A stretch of DNA of 64,000 nucleotides from Metellina segmentata (lineage: Eukaryota > Arthropoda > Arachnida > Araneae > Tetragnathidae): the NCBI GenBank assembly GCA_947359465.1, contig OX375876.1, positions 123,251,444 through 123,315,443 of the forward strand, written 5' to 3'. The notes under the pieces are model-generated. The model was not told where the DNA came from. It was given only the letters and a program-made list of their open reading frames with translations, and searched no databases. Both the position numbers and the translations under genes were made by a program. Below, piece after piece: positions 12,203 through 23,139 of this stretch; position 1 is the stretch's first letter; every line of letters starts with the position of its first letter.

Positions 12203-12490
12203 ATTTAAACTCAAAAGTCTGGGCGGTCTCTAGCCTGACGCTCTCACAACAACACAACTCTTCTCGAATCTGTCAGAGATTGTCACGATCTTGACCAAAC
12301 CGTATCTGTTCCAAGCCCATGGGTAAAACCCTCAGGCAATTTCCATCGTCCGAAAAATTGCAAGAGGGGAGCTTACCAGCCTTTCCACTCATATTCCAAA
12401 TGAGGGGTTGGCCATTGTATATGACCAAGAACGATTGCAGCCGGCCAAGCGCCTGGTGAATCAAGATCTCCTTTTGTCACTTTGCCACAG
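12203..12490 (+). repeat. Dispersed repeat pair, copy 1 (partner 17808-18115)
   Basis: Starts AAAAGTCTGGGCGGTCTCTA and ends with the CGGCCAAGCG...GATCTCCTTTTGTCA block. The same order is found at 17808-18115, where it abuts the first transporter exon. Copy 2 differs by small indels. No coding capacity. Confidence 0.7.
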
Positions 12491-12689
12491 CCCTTCCCCC
12501 ATAAAAAAAATCCAGATTCCTATCCAGAAAATTCGTCCGAGAGGCAGATCCTTTAATTCCCCACAGTTCCTTTACAATAGTGCAACACTTTTTTGTTCTA
12601 ATGGCGGGCACATTTGACCTAAGTCATTGGCCACTACAAGGCCGGACTTAGGTCAAGGAGCACCCAGTGGGAGGACCATCATTGCCCCT

Positions 12690-12846
12690 AACAATTTATA
12701 CTTCGTAATTTTGAACCATGTTCAGATGACGAAGCAACACCTGAGCTGGTATACGCTTACAAACATCCATGCCCGAACCCAGATTCGAACCGGGGACCTT
12801 CCGATCTAGAGGCTAACACCTTAACCACTATACCGGTTGGTCGGCA
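12690..12846 (-). mobile_element. tRNA-derived SINE, family A, truncated
   Basis: On the minus strand it begins ATGCCGACCAACCGGTATAG and carries a B box variant (GGTTCGAATCTGG) at about 12780-12795, then the body with CAGCTCAGGTGTTGCTTCGT. It matches the complete copy at 22805-23139 but lacks the 3' part. Confidence 0.8.
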
Positions 12847-12989
12847 TATAGTGATACGCTATCACCTAGCAATAGGAAATTTAAATAGTTCTTTAACAAA
12901 AGGTCCACCTCAACTCAGCCAAGGAATCTGTAGGATATAGTTTTTTAGGCACAAACCATTTATAAAACGAAAACTCCAATACTCTACGA

Positions 12990-13144
12990 CAGGGCTCGAA
13001 ATACCCGGGTGCACAGGTGCACTGTGCACATGAAAATATAACTGTGCACCTAATTTTTTCCCACTGTACATAACTGTGCACCTAATTTAAAATCTTAGGT
13101 GCACCTTGTGCACCTGTATTAAAAAATCTATTTCGAGGCCTGCT
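12990..13144. mobile_element. hAT-type MITE, 155 bp, with perfect 8-bp target duplication
   Basis: Ends CAGGGCTCGAAATA and TATTTCGAGGCCTG form an imperfect inverted repeat. CTCTACGA flanks both sides exactly (12982-12989 and 13145-13152). The interior is made of alternating GGTGCAC/GTGCACC words that can fold on themselves. Non-coding. Confidence 0.88.
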
Positions 13145-13152
13145 CTACGATA

Positions 13153-13501
13153 CTGTAGCTAAGTAGTCTTGTCTCCTACGCTTCGGCAGTTTTTTTTTTC
13201 AAACCCGATGCAAAGATTAAGTACTTAATTTTTGTACTCAGATGGCAAAGTCTCTTTTTTAATTTTTCGTGACAGCAATTTTAAGATTCAAGATTCAACA
13301 TGTGGTTCGTTATTTTTGATTTATTACAATTTTCCCACCTTTGTTTTCTCATAAACTGAAAGAAAAAAACCTGCGACATTTTGCCACCTTCTAAATATTT
13401 ACAAAAAAGACTCCAGGATGGGAAAAGTGACTTAAAACATTTTTGCCACTAGAATAGATATTTACATTGGTTTTACAAAGTCATTCTTTGGACAAAATAT
13501 G
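13153..13501. other. AT-rich spacer, nothing recognised
   Basis: No domain, RNA gene or repeat boundary seen. Confidence 0.45.
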
Positions 13502-14345
13502 CAGGGTGTTTCAGTGAACCGTTTCAGAACTTCTAAGAGGGGTAGGGTACATCCTGACAACTCGATATCATATAGCAATGTGGGGTCGGAAATGCTTTCC
13601 TGAAGCGGTGTTGTACACAGAAGCACAGTAAAGAAAAGAGACCGTAAGTGAGAAATCGTTTTAATAATACATGAAAAGAAGCAAAAGGTACATGGATTAA
13701 AGTAAGTGTTCGAAGTTTCTTCCACGGGCTACAATGCACGCCTCATATCTCCAACGCATGGACATACGAACATACTGGAATACTCCAGGCATATCTCGAA
13801 TTTCTCCGGCAGCTACTGCAATTCTTGCAACCAGCTCCTCAACATTGTCAACAGGGGTGTAATAAACTAGCGATTTCAGATGACCCCAGAAATAAAAATC
13901 AAGACATGATAGGTCGGGTGACCGAGCAGGCCAACGCACGGGATCACCACGTCCGATCCACTGCTGACCAAATGTGACAACCAGGTAGTTACGAACATCT
14001 CCGCTATAATGGGCAGGGGCTCCATCGTGTTGGAACCACACTGTCTGTTGCATCGATGCAGAAATCTGTTCATCTCTCAAAAGTTGTAGCAATACTTGCT
14101 GCAGAAAGAGCAAGTAGTTAGGTCCGGTTAGACGAGACGGTAACAGGTAAGGTCCGATGAGGTGATCTCCCATAATACCGGCCCATACATTGACCGAAAA
14201 TCGAATCTGTGCTGCACAACGTGTATTGCATGCGGGTTCTCGACCGCCCAGATATGGTCGTTATGCGTGTTGAAAATTCCTTCCCTTGTGAAGGATGCCT
14301 CATCGGAAAACATTACTTCGGCAGGAAAAAGGGGATTTGTAGCAC
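13502..14345 (-). pseudogene. IS630/Tc1/mariner-superfamily transposase, 5'-truncated and frameshifted
   Basis: The minus strand encodes a DDE transposase C-terminal two-thirds. The first catalytic Asp is in VMFSDEASF, the second in WFQHDGAPAHY and the third in WPARSPDLSCLDFYFWG. These lie in two frames (14128-14345 and 13697-14173), so a frameshift near 14170 has killed the gene. The upstream boundary at about 14345 joins directly to gypsy integrase sequence, so the DNA-binding domain is gone. The outer sequence near 13502 (GGGTGTTTCAGTGAACCG) may be the element's terminal repeat. Related transposases are common in arthropods. Confidence 0.8.
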
Positions 14346-14419
14346 ATTTTACACACACCTTTTTTGTTGGTATTTGGCCATTCTTTCGGTAGCCAACTCT
14401 TGGCATCTCTTTAACCGAT

Positions 14420-15170
14420 TTATCAGGTTTACAATATACTCTACCACATTAAAGTCTGAATCCTCAGGTTCTAGCCAATTCTCGTACACAACAGTCTAAG
14501 GGGGAGGGAGCCTTAAATTCTTTCCCAGAACCAGATCCGCAGGACTGAAACCTAAACTTTCATGGGTCACCGTTCGTAATGCAAATTGTGCGGGCGTAAA
14601 TTATTTTCTCAATCATCACCTGTTTCTACGCAGAGTACTTTGTGAACGCGTTGAAGACTTAAGTGCCATCTCTGCACCGGGTTACTCTGAGGATGGCAGA
14701 CCGAACTGTGCACCACTCGGATGCCAAATTTTTCGAAAAATTCTTGTAAACGAGCTATCTAGGTCGCACTGAATGAACCCTGTCCTTAGATAAGACTGAA
14801 AGCAACGTGTCTATTACTTTCACTGAGGTAATATTTTCCATCGTAATAGCATCTGGGTATATGGATGCTAAACAAATGGAAGTCATTAGATACCTGTTAT
14901 TATTTGAGATAATTGGTAGGGGCCCTACAGCGTCTGTATTGATTTTTGAGAAGACTTCTGAAATAATTGGAACTATCTTCATAGGTGCCTTTCGTGTATC
15001 TACACTTTTTCCCACCCGCTGACAAGAGTCACATGATCTCACATGTTTCTCAATTTCTTGATAACAATTGGACCAGAAGTAATGACGTAATACGCGATCT
15101 TTTGTCTTAGTGGCACCCAGATGTCCAGCTACTTCCTCGTGACAAAAAGCTTTTATTTTCTCCCTAAATT
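14420..15170 (-). pseudogene. Ty3/gypsy integrase fragment
   Basis: The N-terminal HHCC zinc-binding region is visible (AGHLGATKT..., ending in CDSCQRVGK), followed by the start of the catalytic core (INTDAVGPLPI, with the first catalytic Asp). After a stop near 14755 the downstream integrase region continues with THESLGFSPADLVLGKN. At least three stops or frameshifts. The core's other acidic residues are not readable, so it cannot be active. Confidence 0.75.
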
Positions 15171-16213
15171 AAACAGGTATTATAATTTGAAATCGCCGTT
15201 CGCTCTCTTGGAACATGCAATGCGAACTAGTTTCCCTTTCTGAACTTGAAACTCACTTTCATCTTTCTCTGCACTCCGAAACTATAGCGCAGCGAGAGAC
15301 CCGCATTCCCTTTGTGTGGCTTCGAACACAGCTGCTGAGATCTGAGACAAACAAGTTTCTTCCTCTGGCAATGTCAACGGCAAGAATGAACGATCGCTTT
15401 CGTCTATTTGGGTGGGTTTCGTCACACTTTACTACCTTCAGGGTTTTGACTACTGGAGCCTCGTTCCTCTGGCTAGCGCCGAATTTATCCACCTTTGTTT
15501 GGCACCGCGTGACTACGAAATTTAGAGGCACGGGGCTTTTCAGATGCTCTTCAATAAGCTGAACGGTCTTATTGCTCAGAAGATAAAAACCCTGATACAA
15601 AATATCTGGCTTAATAGCAACTTTTGTGAATGTGGATCCAAACTTCCTCTGGAGCGTAACCTTCGCCAAAGACAGACATTTGCACTCCTTATCCAGTGGC
15701 TGCCTAACCCAGCCACTTCACCCAACAAATCTTAGTTTTAATTCAACTTCTTGAGCCTAAATCGATCCCTGACCCAGTATCACGCAAGCAACTACGTTAT
15801 ATCCCGTTTACTAGTACTTTATTCAAAAAAGTGGCAAAACGCTCATCGAAATCAGTTTGAGTTCCTATATAGCACATTACATTCTCTGTCTTTCTTTTTA
15901 ACAACGGACATTCCGGCCAAATGTGGCTTGGCTTTCTACACTAAAAGGAGACTACCTCCTTTTTCCTGTCGAAATTTTTATTTAGGGGTTCCGTGTTTTC
16001 TCTTCTTACCGTTTTGTCTTTTAACTCAAACTTATTTCTAGGAGATGATCCCGACCTCCCTTTCCCGTACGAACTATTTTCCCAATCTTTGATCTTCGTT
16101 CTCCTTACACTTTTATAGTGATCTAATTTTTCGGTCAGATCCGAGGCCTTTTGAAAATCCTCCCATTTCTCTAAATATCTCTCTTGGGGTCTTGAGGTAC
16201 TCTTTTTTTTTAA

Positions 16214-16920
16214 TTATTCCGTGAGCATGAGCTCTTTCAGCGCTTGAAAGTTATTTACTTCCGCTGACTGCAACCAATTATCGAAATAACCTTTTAATTC
16301 ATACAACAGATCGGACCACAACGTCTTTGGTTTCCTGTAGCGCTCCTCAAATTTCAGCCTTAAGGTAACCGTGCTTAAACTGAAGCGTTTCATGAGCATT
16401 AGCTTCATGTGATAGTAATCGTCTCCTTTCTCACAGGCTCTTTACCCACTAGCTCTGCCACGTCTGCTGGCAACAAGAGAATTAATTGTGATACCCACCT
16501 ATCCTCCTCCACCTTTTCTTTCTGAGCTTGCCGCTCGAATATCATAAAGAATAATGCGATATTAATTGTTCTCGGATCAAATTTGGGAACTGGATCTTTT
16601 AGACAGATTATTTTATTGGACCCCTCACAGAGTAATAAAACCATGGAATTTGCACTTGCCGTTTCCAGAGCATTTCCATTCTCAATTTTTATAATTCGAA
16701 CTCACGTTCTTCTCTAGCTATCCTATCCAACCATTCCTCTTCAATCTCTTCCATTATTTTATCTAAGAAACTTTTCGCTGTTTCCTCCTTAAAATCTGGT
16801 GCCTCCAGAATACCTTTGATTATATTTTCAACAAGGTCTGAGTCAGACACCTCTACCTCAAATTCCGCGGCTAGCTGTTTTAACGTGTTTTTATTTTCTG
16901 CCTGTTTCGGCGTTTTATGA
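16214..16920 (-). pseudogene. Ty3/gypsy gag fragment
   Basis: The two overlapping frames 16405-16644 and 16214-16408 together read as a gag capsid-like region: DPRTINIALFFMIFERQA, then LLPADVAELVGKEP and, after a frameshift, MLMKRFSLSTVTLRLKFEE and WSDLLYELKGYFDNWL. This arrangement is typical of arthropod gypsy gag. An acidic N-terminal stretch precedes it up to about 16920. Broken by frameshifts. Confidence 0.7.
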
Positions 16921-17308
16921 ATGATGACATGCTATTTTTGAATAAATCAATATAAAATCTATTAAAATTTTATTCTATGTACCAAAAAAAAATAGTCAAC
17001 ATCAAAGTTTCCCAACCCCTACAGAGATTCCAACCGAGTCAAAGGGGTACAATATAAAGACATACTATAAATAACATTAAATCATAAGCAAATAACCTTA
17101 TGCACTTATACAACCCCAACAGATAAAACAAAATTCTTAAGAACTAAGTACATATTATACCAGAACGACCGACCCCTACCCTATCCAATTTAAAACCCTA
17201 ACCAACTGCCTCTCAGAATGAAGTTTCCTAAATAAGACTCGCCTCTCTCTTATGTCCGGACAGCATGGCTCCTCTTTCGGGGTCTTGGTGCTTTTCTTCT
17301 CGTCTTCC

Positions 17309-17520
17309 GGAACCGTCGCTCGTATCCCGCCAACGAGATCTTGGTCCACGGACAATGTCCGACAATTCAGCTTCAGGAACCGTCACTCGTATCCCTCGTC
17401 GTCTTAGACGGGATTTCTGTCCAGCGATGATGTCCGGCAATTCAGTTCCGGAACCGTCACTCGTATCCCTCGTCGTACTAGGCGGGATTTCTGTCCAGCA
17501 ATGATGTCCGGCATTTCAAC
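17309..17520. repeat. Imperfect minisatellite, three copies, period 67-74 bp
   Basis: The word GGAACCGTCGCTCGTATCCC or its variant starts at about 17309, 17376 and 17450, each followed by a GATGTCCGGCAATTCAG-type block. Frames through it on both strands are repeat-derived and not genes. Confidence 0.7.
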
Positions 17521-17807
17521 TACCTCGTTGATTCACCTCCTTCTTTTAAGACAAATTCTCAAACTGTGATCGATCCTGACCAGGTTCGTAGCTCATTAAC
17601 TCAAGCTAATATCCCACTGAAGCTGCCACCAGCTGTAACAACGGGCTTGTATAAGTTATGGCAGGAAGGAAATTTTAAGAGGTCAGAATATTGTATAATA
17701 ACAAATATTCTTTTATTTCATCTTGGCTAATTATTTTTAAAATAATGCACTGTTACTTATAGTCAATTAAAATATTAAAAAAATAGCAAAGAATCTCCAC
17801 CGAAGAC

Positions 17808-18115
17808 TTAACCTCAAAAGTCTGGGCGGTCTCTAGCTGACGCGCTAACAACCACCAAATTCTTCCTGAGTCTGACAGAGAATGTTACCATCGCTGACCC
17901 AGCCTCTCTGTTCCAAGCCTCTAAGCTTCAATTGCTTCCCTCGGGTAGCTTTCAATCCAAAAAATCCGAAGATTTGTTGAAATCCGAAAAATTTCAAGAG
18001 GGGAACTTACCAGCCTTTCCATTCCTATTCCAAACGAAAGGCTAGCCATTGTCCGACCAAGAACGATTGCAGCCGGCCAAGCGTCTGGTGAATTAAGATC
18101 TCCTTTTGTCATTTT
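17808..18115 (+). repeat. Dispersed repeat pair, copy 2 (partner 12203-12490)
   Basis: Same block order as copy 1, beginning with the AAAAGTCTGGGCGGTCTCTA word and ending in the CGGCCAAGCGTCTGGTGAAT block. It ends about 75 bp upstream of the transporter's first coding exon, so it contributes intron or upstream sequence to that gene. Confidence 0.7.
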
Positions 18116-18188
18116 GCAACACATTCCATATCTCCGGATTTGTCACCTTTCGGCATTTTTAAAGTTCTTTGTATTTCCCTTTTTGCAG

Positions 18189-19783
18189 TTATGATGTCGA
18201 AAGCTAAAAGAGCCGCCGGGAGAGTCCAAGAGTTCGCATCCCGACTCACCCGAAAGAAATTCGTGGACACCGACGTCATGGAAACTAACCTGCGCCGATG
18301 CCTCGGCACCACCGACATCACCCTCCTCGCCATCGGACACATGGTCGGTTCGGGGGTGTACGTACTGTCAGCCACCGTCGCGAAGAACATAGCTGGACCC
18401 GCAATCGTCGTCGCGTTCCTGTTCAGCGGCTTTGCTTCTTTCCTATCAGCCTTGTGTTACGCCGAACTGGGCGTGAGATATCCCAGATGTGGATCCGCCT
18501 ATTCCTACACCTACTTAGCCCTGGGAGAACTGTGGGCGTTCTTGGTGGGCTGGAACTTAGCATTGGAGCACGTTATTGGAGTCGCCGCAGTAGCCAGAGC
18601 TTGTAGTGCATACATAGATTCCCTGACGGGAGGTGCCATCAAGAACGGCACGGTGAACCTGGTGGGGACAATGCACGGGCAACTCGTGTCCGAATACTTG
18701 GATTTCATGGCCTTCGGGATCTTGATTCTGTTTGTGGTGTTCCTGTCTTTCGGCGTCCGCATGACCTCCTACCTCAACAACGTCTTCTCCGTGATGAATA
18801 TGGTGGTCATAGTGATCATAATATGCGTCGGTTCTTACTTCGCCGACACAAAGAACTGGACGAACCCCGCTACGGGAGGCTTCATGCCGTACAGGTGGTC
18901 AGGGGTCTTGGCCGCGTCCGCTTCCTGCTTCTACGCGTATGTGGGGTTCGATTCCATCGCCTCGTCCGGGGAAGAGGTGAAAGACCCCCAGAAGTCCATC
19001 CCTCGGGCGACCATGATCTCGATGGGCATCGCCACTGTGACGTACGTGGGCGTGTCCACTGTCTTGACGCTGATGGTCAACTACCAGGACATCGCCGATG
19101 ATTCAGGTTTGCCGGATGCCCTGGCGATGCACGGGGCGCACTGGGCGAAGATAGTGGTCATAGTGGGCGCGGTGTGTGGAATGGCGACTGGGATCATAGG
19201 CAGCCTATTCGCCCTGACCCGAGTTATATACGTCATGTCCGATGATGGCTTGCTTTTCGCGTTCTGTTCCAACGTCAACAGGAAAACGAAGATACCTCTC
19301 GGAGCCATGTATATCTTCTCTTTCATTTCTGCCATCATGGCACTGACGCTAGACATCAGCACCCTTGTTGAAGTGATGTCCATAGGGACGCTGTTTGCTT
19401 ATCTTGTTGTTAGTGCGTCGGTCATCATCTTGAGATACAGACCCAACCCTGTGACGAAGCTGGACAGTCAGGAGTTGTCGTCGATCGACGAAAGCCCGAG
19501 GAAGAAGTCCCTCATCGAAGACACTGCAGGTCAGTTCAAGGACCGCTTTGGAGTGTTGCGAACTTACGTCGACTGGCACCCAGGACGACTGGTTATAGTC
19601 AGTGTGTTGTGTTTCGTGGCCAACACATTTTTAATGTGTGGATTCGTAAAATGCTGTTATTCAAGCATTAGCGAAGGCGCCTGGTGGGCAGTCACCATTC
19701 TAGTAATTCTACTTATATGCGTCTCATCTTCTTTTGCTGTCATCCTAATGCATCAACAGTCTTCTTTCCCACTCCGTTATAAG
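18189..19783 (+). CDS. SLC7A4: Cationic amino acid transporter (SLC7A4-type), first coding exon
   Basis: This is an APC-superfamily transporter of the CAT subfamily, a polytopic membrane protein. CAT1-3 carry arginine and lysine; the substrate of SLC7A4-type members is not settled. The exon follows a T-rich acceptor (TTTTGCAG to 18188). The first ATG is at 18191 (MMSKAKRAAG), giving 531 codons up to the donor GTGAGA at 19784. Visible family marks: RRCLGTTDITLL then GHMVGSGVYV (residues 49-58, the unwound TM1 substrate site), CYAELGVRYP, GSAYSYTYLALGELWAF, FYAYVGFDSIASSGEE and the VMSIGTLFAYLVVS stretch. About a dozen hydrophobic segments. The frame also reads upstream to 18140 from a TTG, but that crosses the acceptor. 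Exons 2 and 3 complete a 649-aa protein, close to human SLC7A4 (635 aa). Confidence 0.9.
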
Positions 19784-20809
19784 GTGAGAAACATTCTTTT
19801 AATGCTTGATTAAAATGTTTTTATGTCACTTATGTTTTACTTCTCTTAACTTAGATGTTACTTTTATGCAGGTTGTTCCAAAGCTCAGGACACTTGAATT
19901 GGGAACCCACGAAATTAATCCGTATTCTCACAGGAATGCAAGGTGTTTCGAAAAGATCTGATAAAATTTATGAAGTGTGGTAGAGCGGCCCAAAATAGAC
20001 ATTATTGTCAGAGAATTTGTGCCTGTCTGCAAATGCTGTGCTTAGCACCTAAGTGCTAGAGGGCGCTGTTGTGGTCAGTCGATAACATCGTTTCTGTGGT
20101 CGGTAATATGTCATTACCCTTTCGGATTTTTAACGACATACATCGCTACACGAATTCGGAGCTATAGATATGTATCTGTTGCATGGGGCCAAAGGAACGT
20201 ATTCGACAGACTCATGCCTAAAAGCATCACCTAAAAGCAGTATTTATACCATTATTTAAAAGACTATTTTATACCATTGTGCACGTAACATATTTTTTCT
20301 CTTAACTTCAACCAGCTTCTCATTTTAATTATTTGCAGTGATGCTTATATATCGAAAAACAACATTTTCATAGACATAGTTTTCAGAACATAGTAACAGA
20401 ACATAGTTTTCAGTTACCCTTCGGCCACTGACTTCCAGTGCAGTGCCACCACTTCCGGCGAAAGAGTTTTTTTTTTATACTTTACCTCCATGTTTTTGTT
20501 ATCACTTAGTTTTACTTATACGTTCGGTAATTCTCGACGAAACGTTTTGCATAGTTTCCCCACATCCAGGTTATTTCACTGCAAAATAGCAGCTGAAAAC
20601 CCTACTTTAGTTTCACATGCCAGTGTACCTTGGAATACTAAGTCTCCACCACATTTCCTAAGATCAGGCATAGCCTCTTTTCTAAGTCCATTTCGAAATA
20701 GATTTTTTCTATTTATTATCATTGATCGGTTTTGAGACGCGCGTTAAAGTTTGTTCAGCTTCTGCACGTCTAATAAATGCTTTTTGCAGTGAGTAATGCA
20801 GACAGTATA
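19784..20809 (+). other. Intron 1 of the transporter gene, left part
   Basis: Starts at the GTGAGA donor. Nothing coding recognised up to the Tc1 insertion. Intron 1 ends at the acceptor AG 22620-22621. Confidence 0.6.
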
Positions 20810-22060
20810 CACTCATTGTCATAAAAATTTGCTCACCAAGAAAAAGTCGTCAAAATGAAACGAAATTTTACACATGTAAGTGCTACTTTGATATAAGTAA
20901 GTGATTAGAAAATCAAAGAAAAAGGACCATTTTTATTGCAGAAAAAAGTACAAATGAACGGAAGTTTTAGTACTCTGTTGGACCCCCTCTAGAGCGAATG
21001 CACGATGCGATACGAGCGGGCATTGAGGCATACAAGTTCCGTATGATGTTCTGAGACATCTCGTTCCACAGTTGCTGTAAACGCGCCTCTAGTTCGACCA
21101 AACTCGTAGGGTGTCCAACTTGCCGTCCCAAATGATCACAGATATGCTCGATTGGTGACAAATCTGGGGATCAAGCAGGCCAGGGAAGGAAGGTAATGTG
21201 GCGGAGGCAGTCTTATGACATCCTTGCTGTGTGTGGCCGAGCATTGTCTTGTTGAAAAATGGCTCCTGGGAGCCCTGCCATGAATGGCATCACTTGTGGC
21301 TGAAGGATGTTATGGCCGTACAGCTGGGCTGTCATTGTGCCATTAATCAATATTAGGAGTGATCGTGTATCGTAAACAATGGCACCCCATACCATCACAC
21401 CAGCTGTGGGAGCGGTGTGTCGCTGTAAAGCGAAGGCAGGATTGAGGCGTTCACCACGGGGCCTCCACATACGAACACGATTGTCATCAATTGAATCTCA
21501 ATTGAATTATCAATTGAATCTCAATTGAATCATCAATTGTATCATCAATTGAATCTCAATTGAATCAGCAATTGAATCTCAAATTGAATCTAGATTCGTC
21601 GGTGAAGACGACCTGGTTCCATTCCGTTGCAGTCCAATCCCGTCGTGCGCGACACCACTCCAAACGGAAACATCGGTGTGTGGGTGTCATTGGCAGCACA
21701 CGTAATGGGCGCCGCGATACCAGATGTCCTTCAGCCAGGCGCCTTGCGATGATTCGGGAAGACACATGGACCCGTAGTGAAGGTGCTGCCTGTGTCTGGA
21801 TAGCGGCCAATGAGGCAGTTAGCTCTACGCGTGCGTTTCGTATGAAGTGACGGTCTTCTCGACGACTGGTCTGTCGAGGGCGTCCTGAGCCTGGTCGCCG
21901 TGTAAATGACGTCTTTTCTGTCCACTGGTCGCAACACATCCTCACAGTAAAATCAGAACGGCCTACTCGACGAGCTACTCACCGAGCTGACCACAAAGCT
22001 TCCATCATCCCGATGATTCTTCCCCTCTCGAACTCTGACAGCTGCTCATATTGTCTTCTG
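20810..22060 (-). pseudogene. Tc1-like transposon with frameshifted transposase
   Basis: Minus-strand pieces spell an almost complete Tc1 transposase: HTH region (FERGRIIGMMEALWSAR), GRPRQTSRRED hook, RLEWCRARRDWT, first catalytic motif VVFTDESRFNL, then WRPRGERLNPAFALQRHTAP, AIFQQDNARPHTAR (second Asp) and SPIEHICDHLGRQVG. Breaks: a stop in the HTH region, a repeat expansion at 21484-21594 right after the first catalytic motif, and a frameshift near 21213. The left end (TA then CACTCATTGTC, 20808-20820) looks like a terminus. The other end is lost at about 22060, where sequence homologous to the inverted paralogous arm resumes. Confidence 0.85.
21484..21594. repeat. CAATTGA-based tandem repeat inside a transposase gene
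   Basis: About nine copies of an interrupted CAATTGAATCT-type unit in place of the few codons normally found between the DESRFNL motif and the VRVWRPRG motif. CAATTG is palindromic, so the array can form hairpins. It interrupts the coding frame. Confidence 0.85.
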
Positions 22061-22621
22061 TGAAAATATAGAATTCCTCACCGTCGATGTCCACTATCTT
22101 TTCTATGCCAACATGCCCCACGACTTAAATACCAACTTACCCCACCAGGACATTGGAGACCAAGATGGCTGTCTCACTCTTCTACATATGTTTTACAAGC
22201 AATTCTAGTACATGAATACAATTGTTATTGCTCACTCTATTTAATATATATTAGGGTTTCGTAAAAACCAAAACCTTCAATAAAACAAAAACACTTACTT
22301 GGCAAAAAAACACAAATCCGTATTTTTTTTCTCTCTCTGGCAGTTTAGATCACACACTGAAGATAGTGTGGATGACATACGCGTGTAGTTAAACAGTGCC
22401 GATATCACCACTCTGAAATCACTGTGGTAAAATATACAAGATGAATTCCACACAACTAGTCCCGGTCTCCCCTACTATTCACTGTGTAAAAATAGTATCT
22501 TTTCTCCAAGAACAATGATAAATTAGAAGTTAAGCGTATGTGAAGAAATGCATTTTGTTTTTTCATGAATTTTTTTTAAGGTGTGAACACATCCTCAACT
22601 TAGATATTCGTGTATTTTCAG

Positions 22622-22730
22622 GTCCCGCTGGTTCCTCTGATACCAGCTTTGAGTATTGTGGTTAATGCAGTTCTCATCGTGAACTTAAAAGCAGCGACTT
22701 GGCTGAGGTTGCTGGTGTGGGTGGCCGTGG
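22622..22730 (+). CDS. SLC7A4: Cationic amino acid transporter (SLC7A4-type), exon 2
   Basis: 109-nt exon between acceptor TTTTCAG (to 22621) and donor GTAAGG (22731). It continues the frame of exon 1 directly: VPLVPLIPALSIVVNAVLI then LKAATWLRLLVWVAVG, the penultimate transmembrane segments typical of CAT proteins (VPxxPxxPxxSIxxNxxL...TWxRxxVW). It ends one base into a glycine codon, which exon 3 completes. The identical 109-bp exon occurs in reverse at 59741-59849. Confidence 0.9.
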
Positions 22731-22804
22731 GTAAGGATCCGCCAATTTCTTTTATAACTTAATGTTACACCCGGTTATCCATGTACTGTAATTTGAAACT
22801 TAAG

Positions 22805-23139
22805 ATGCCGACCAACCGGTATAGTGGCTAAGGTGTTAGCCTCTAGATCGGAAGGTTCCTGGTTCGAATCCGGGTCCGGGCATGGATGTTTGTAAACGTA
22901 TGGTGTAGAGGCGGCTGGTGCACCTTAAATCTGTCGTGGCCGAAAGTCCTCACGTTGGGTTGGCGTGGAAGCTTGGAGAGTGGGGTGCCAGCTCAGGTGT
23001 TGCTTCGTCATCTGACCGTGGTTCAAAATTACGAGGTGTCGTCCTCGGATCTTTACCTTAAGGGACTGATCCCGGACCGTCGACAATAGCCCGTTGTGTT
23101 GCTCTAGTACGACGTCAACTAAAATTACCAAATTACCAA
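22805..23139 (+). mobile_element. Complete tRNA-derived SINE (family A) with 12-bp target duplication
   Basis: Head starts ATGCCGACCAACCGGTATAG, with an exact B box GGTTCGAATCC near 22860-22870, a body with GTGCCAGCTCAGGTGTTGCT and GACCGTGGTTCAAAATTACG, and an ACCAAATTACCAA tail. TTGAAACTTAAG flanks it at 22793-22804 and 23140-23151. The inverted paralogous arm has the uninterrupted site, proving a post-duplication insertion. Orientation is the same as the gene, within intron 2. Confidence 0.93.

Larger units (their letters stand above)
14345..16920 (-). mobile_element. Decayed Ty3/gypsy retrotransposon lacking reverse transcriptase
   Basis: Read on the minus strand, the order is gag (16920 to 16214), a zinc-knuckle remnant (about 15910-15945, CRKPSHIWPEC), an unassigned frame (15259-15669), then integrase (about 15170 to 14345). 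Reverse transcriptase and RNase H, which should lie between the protease region and integrase, are absent, so there is a large internal deletion near 15200. Many stops and frameshifts. No paired LTRs were recognised. At its 3' end it is joined to a transposase fragment, indicating insertion or rearrangement. Confidence 0.75.

Noticed and set aside
18140..18190. Upstream extension of the transporter open frame
   Set aside because: It begins at TTG and crosses a good splice acceptor (TTTTGCAG), so it is intronic.
22805..22880. tRNA gene with perfect B box
   Set aside because: It is the head of a SINE with a 12-bp target duplication and several sister copies in the window.
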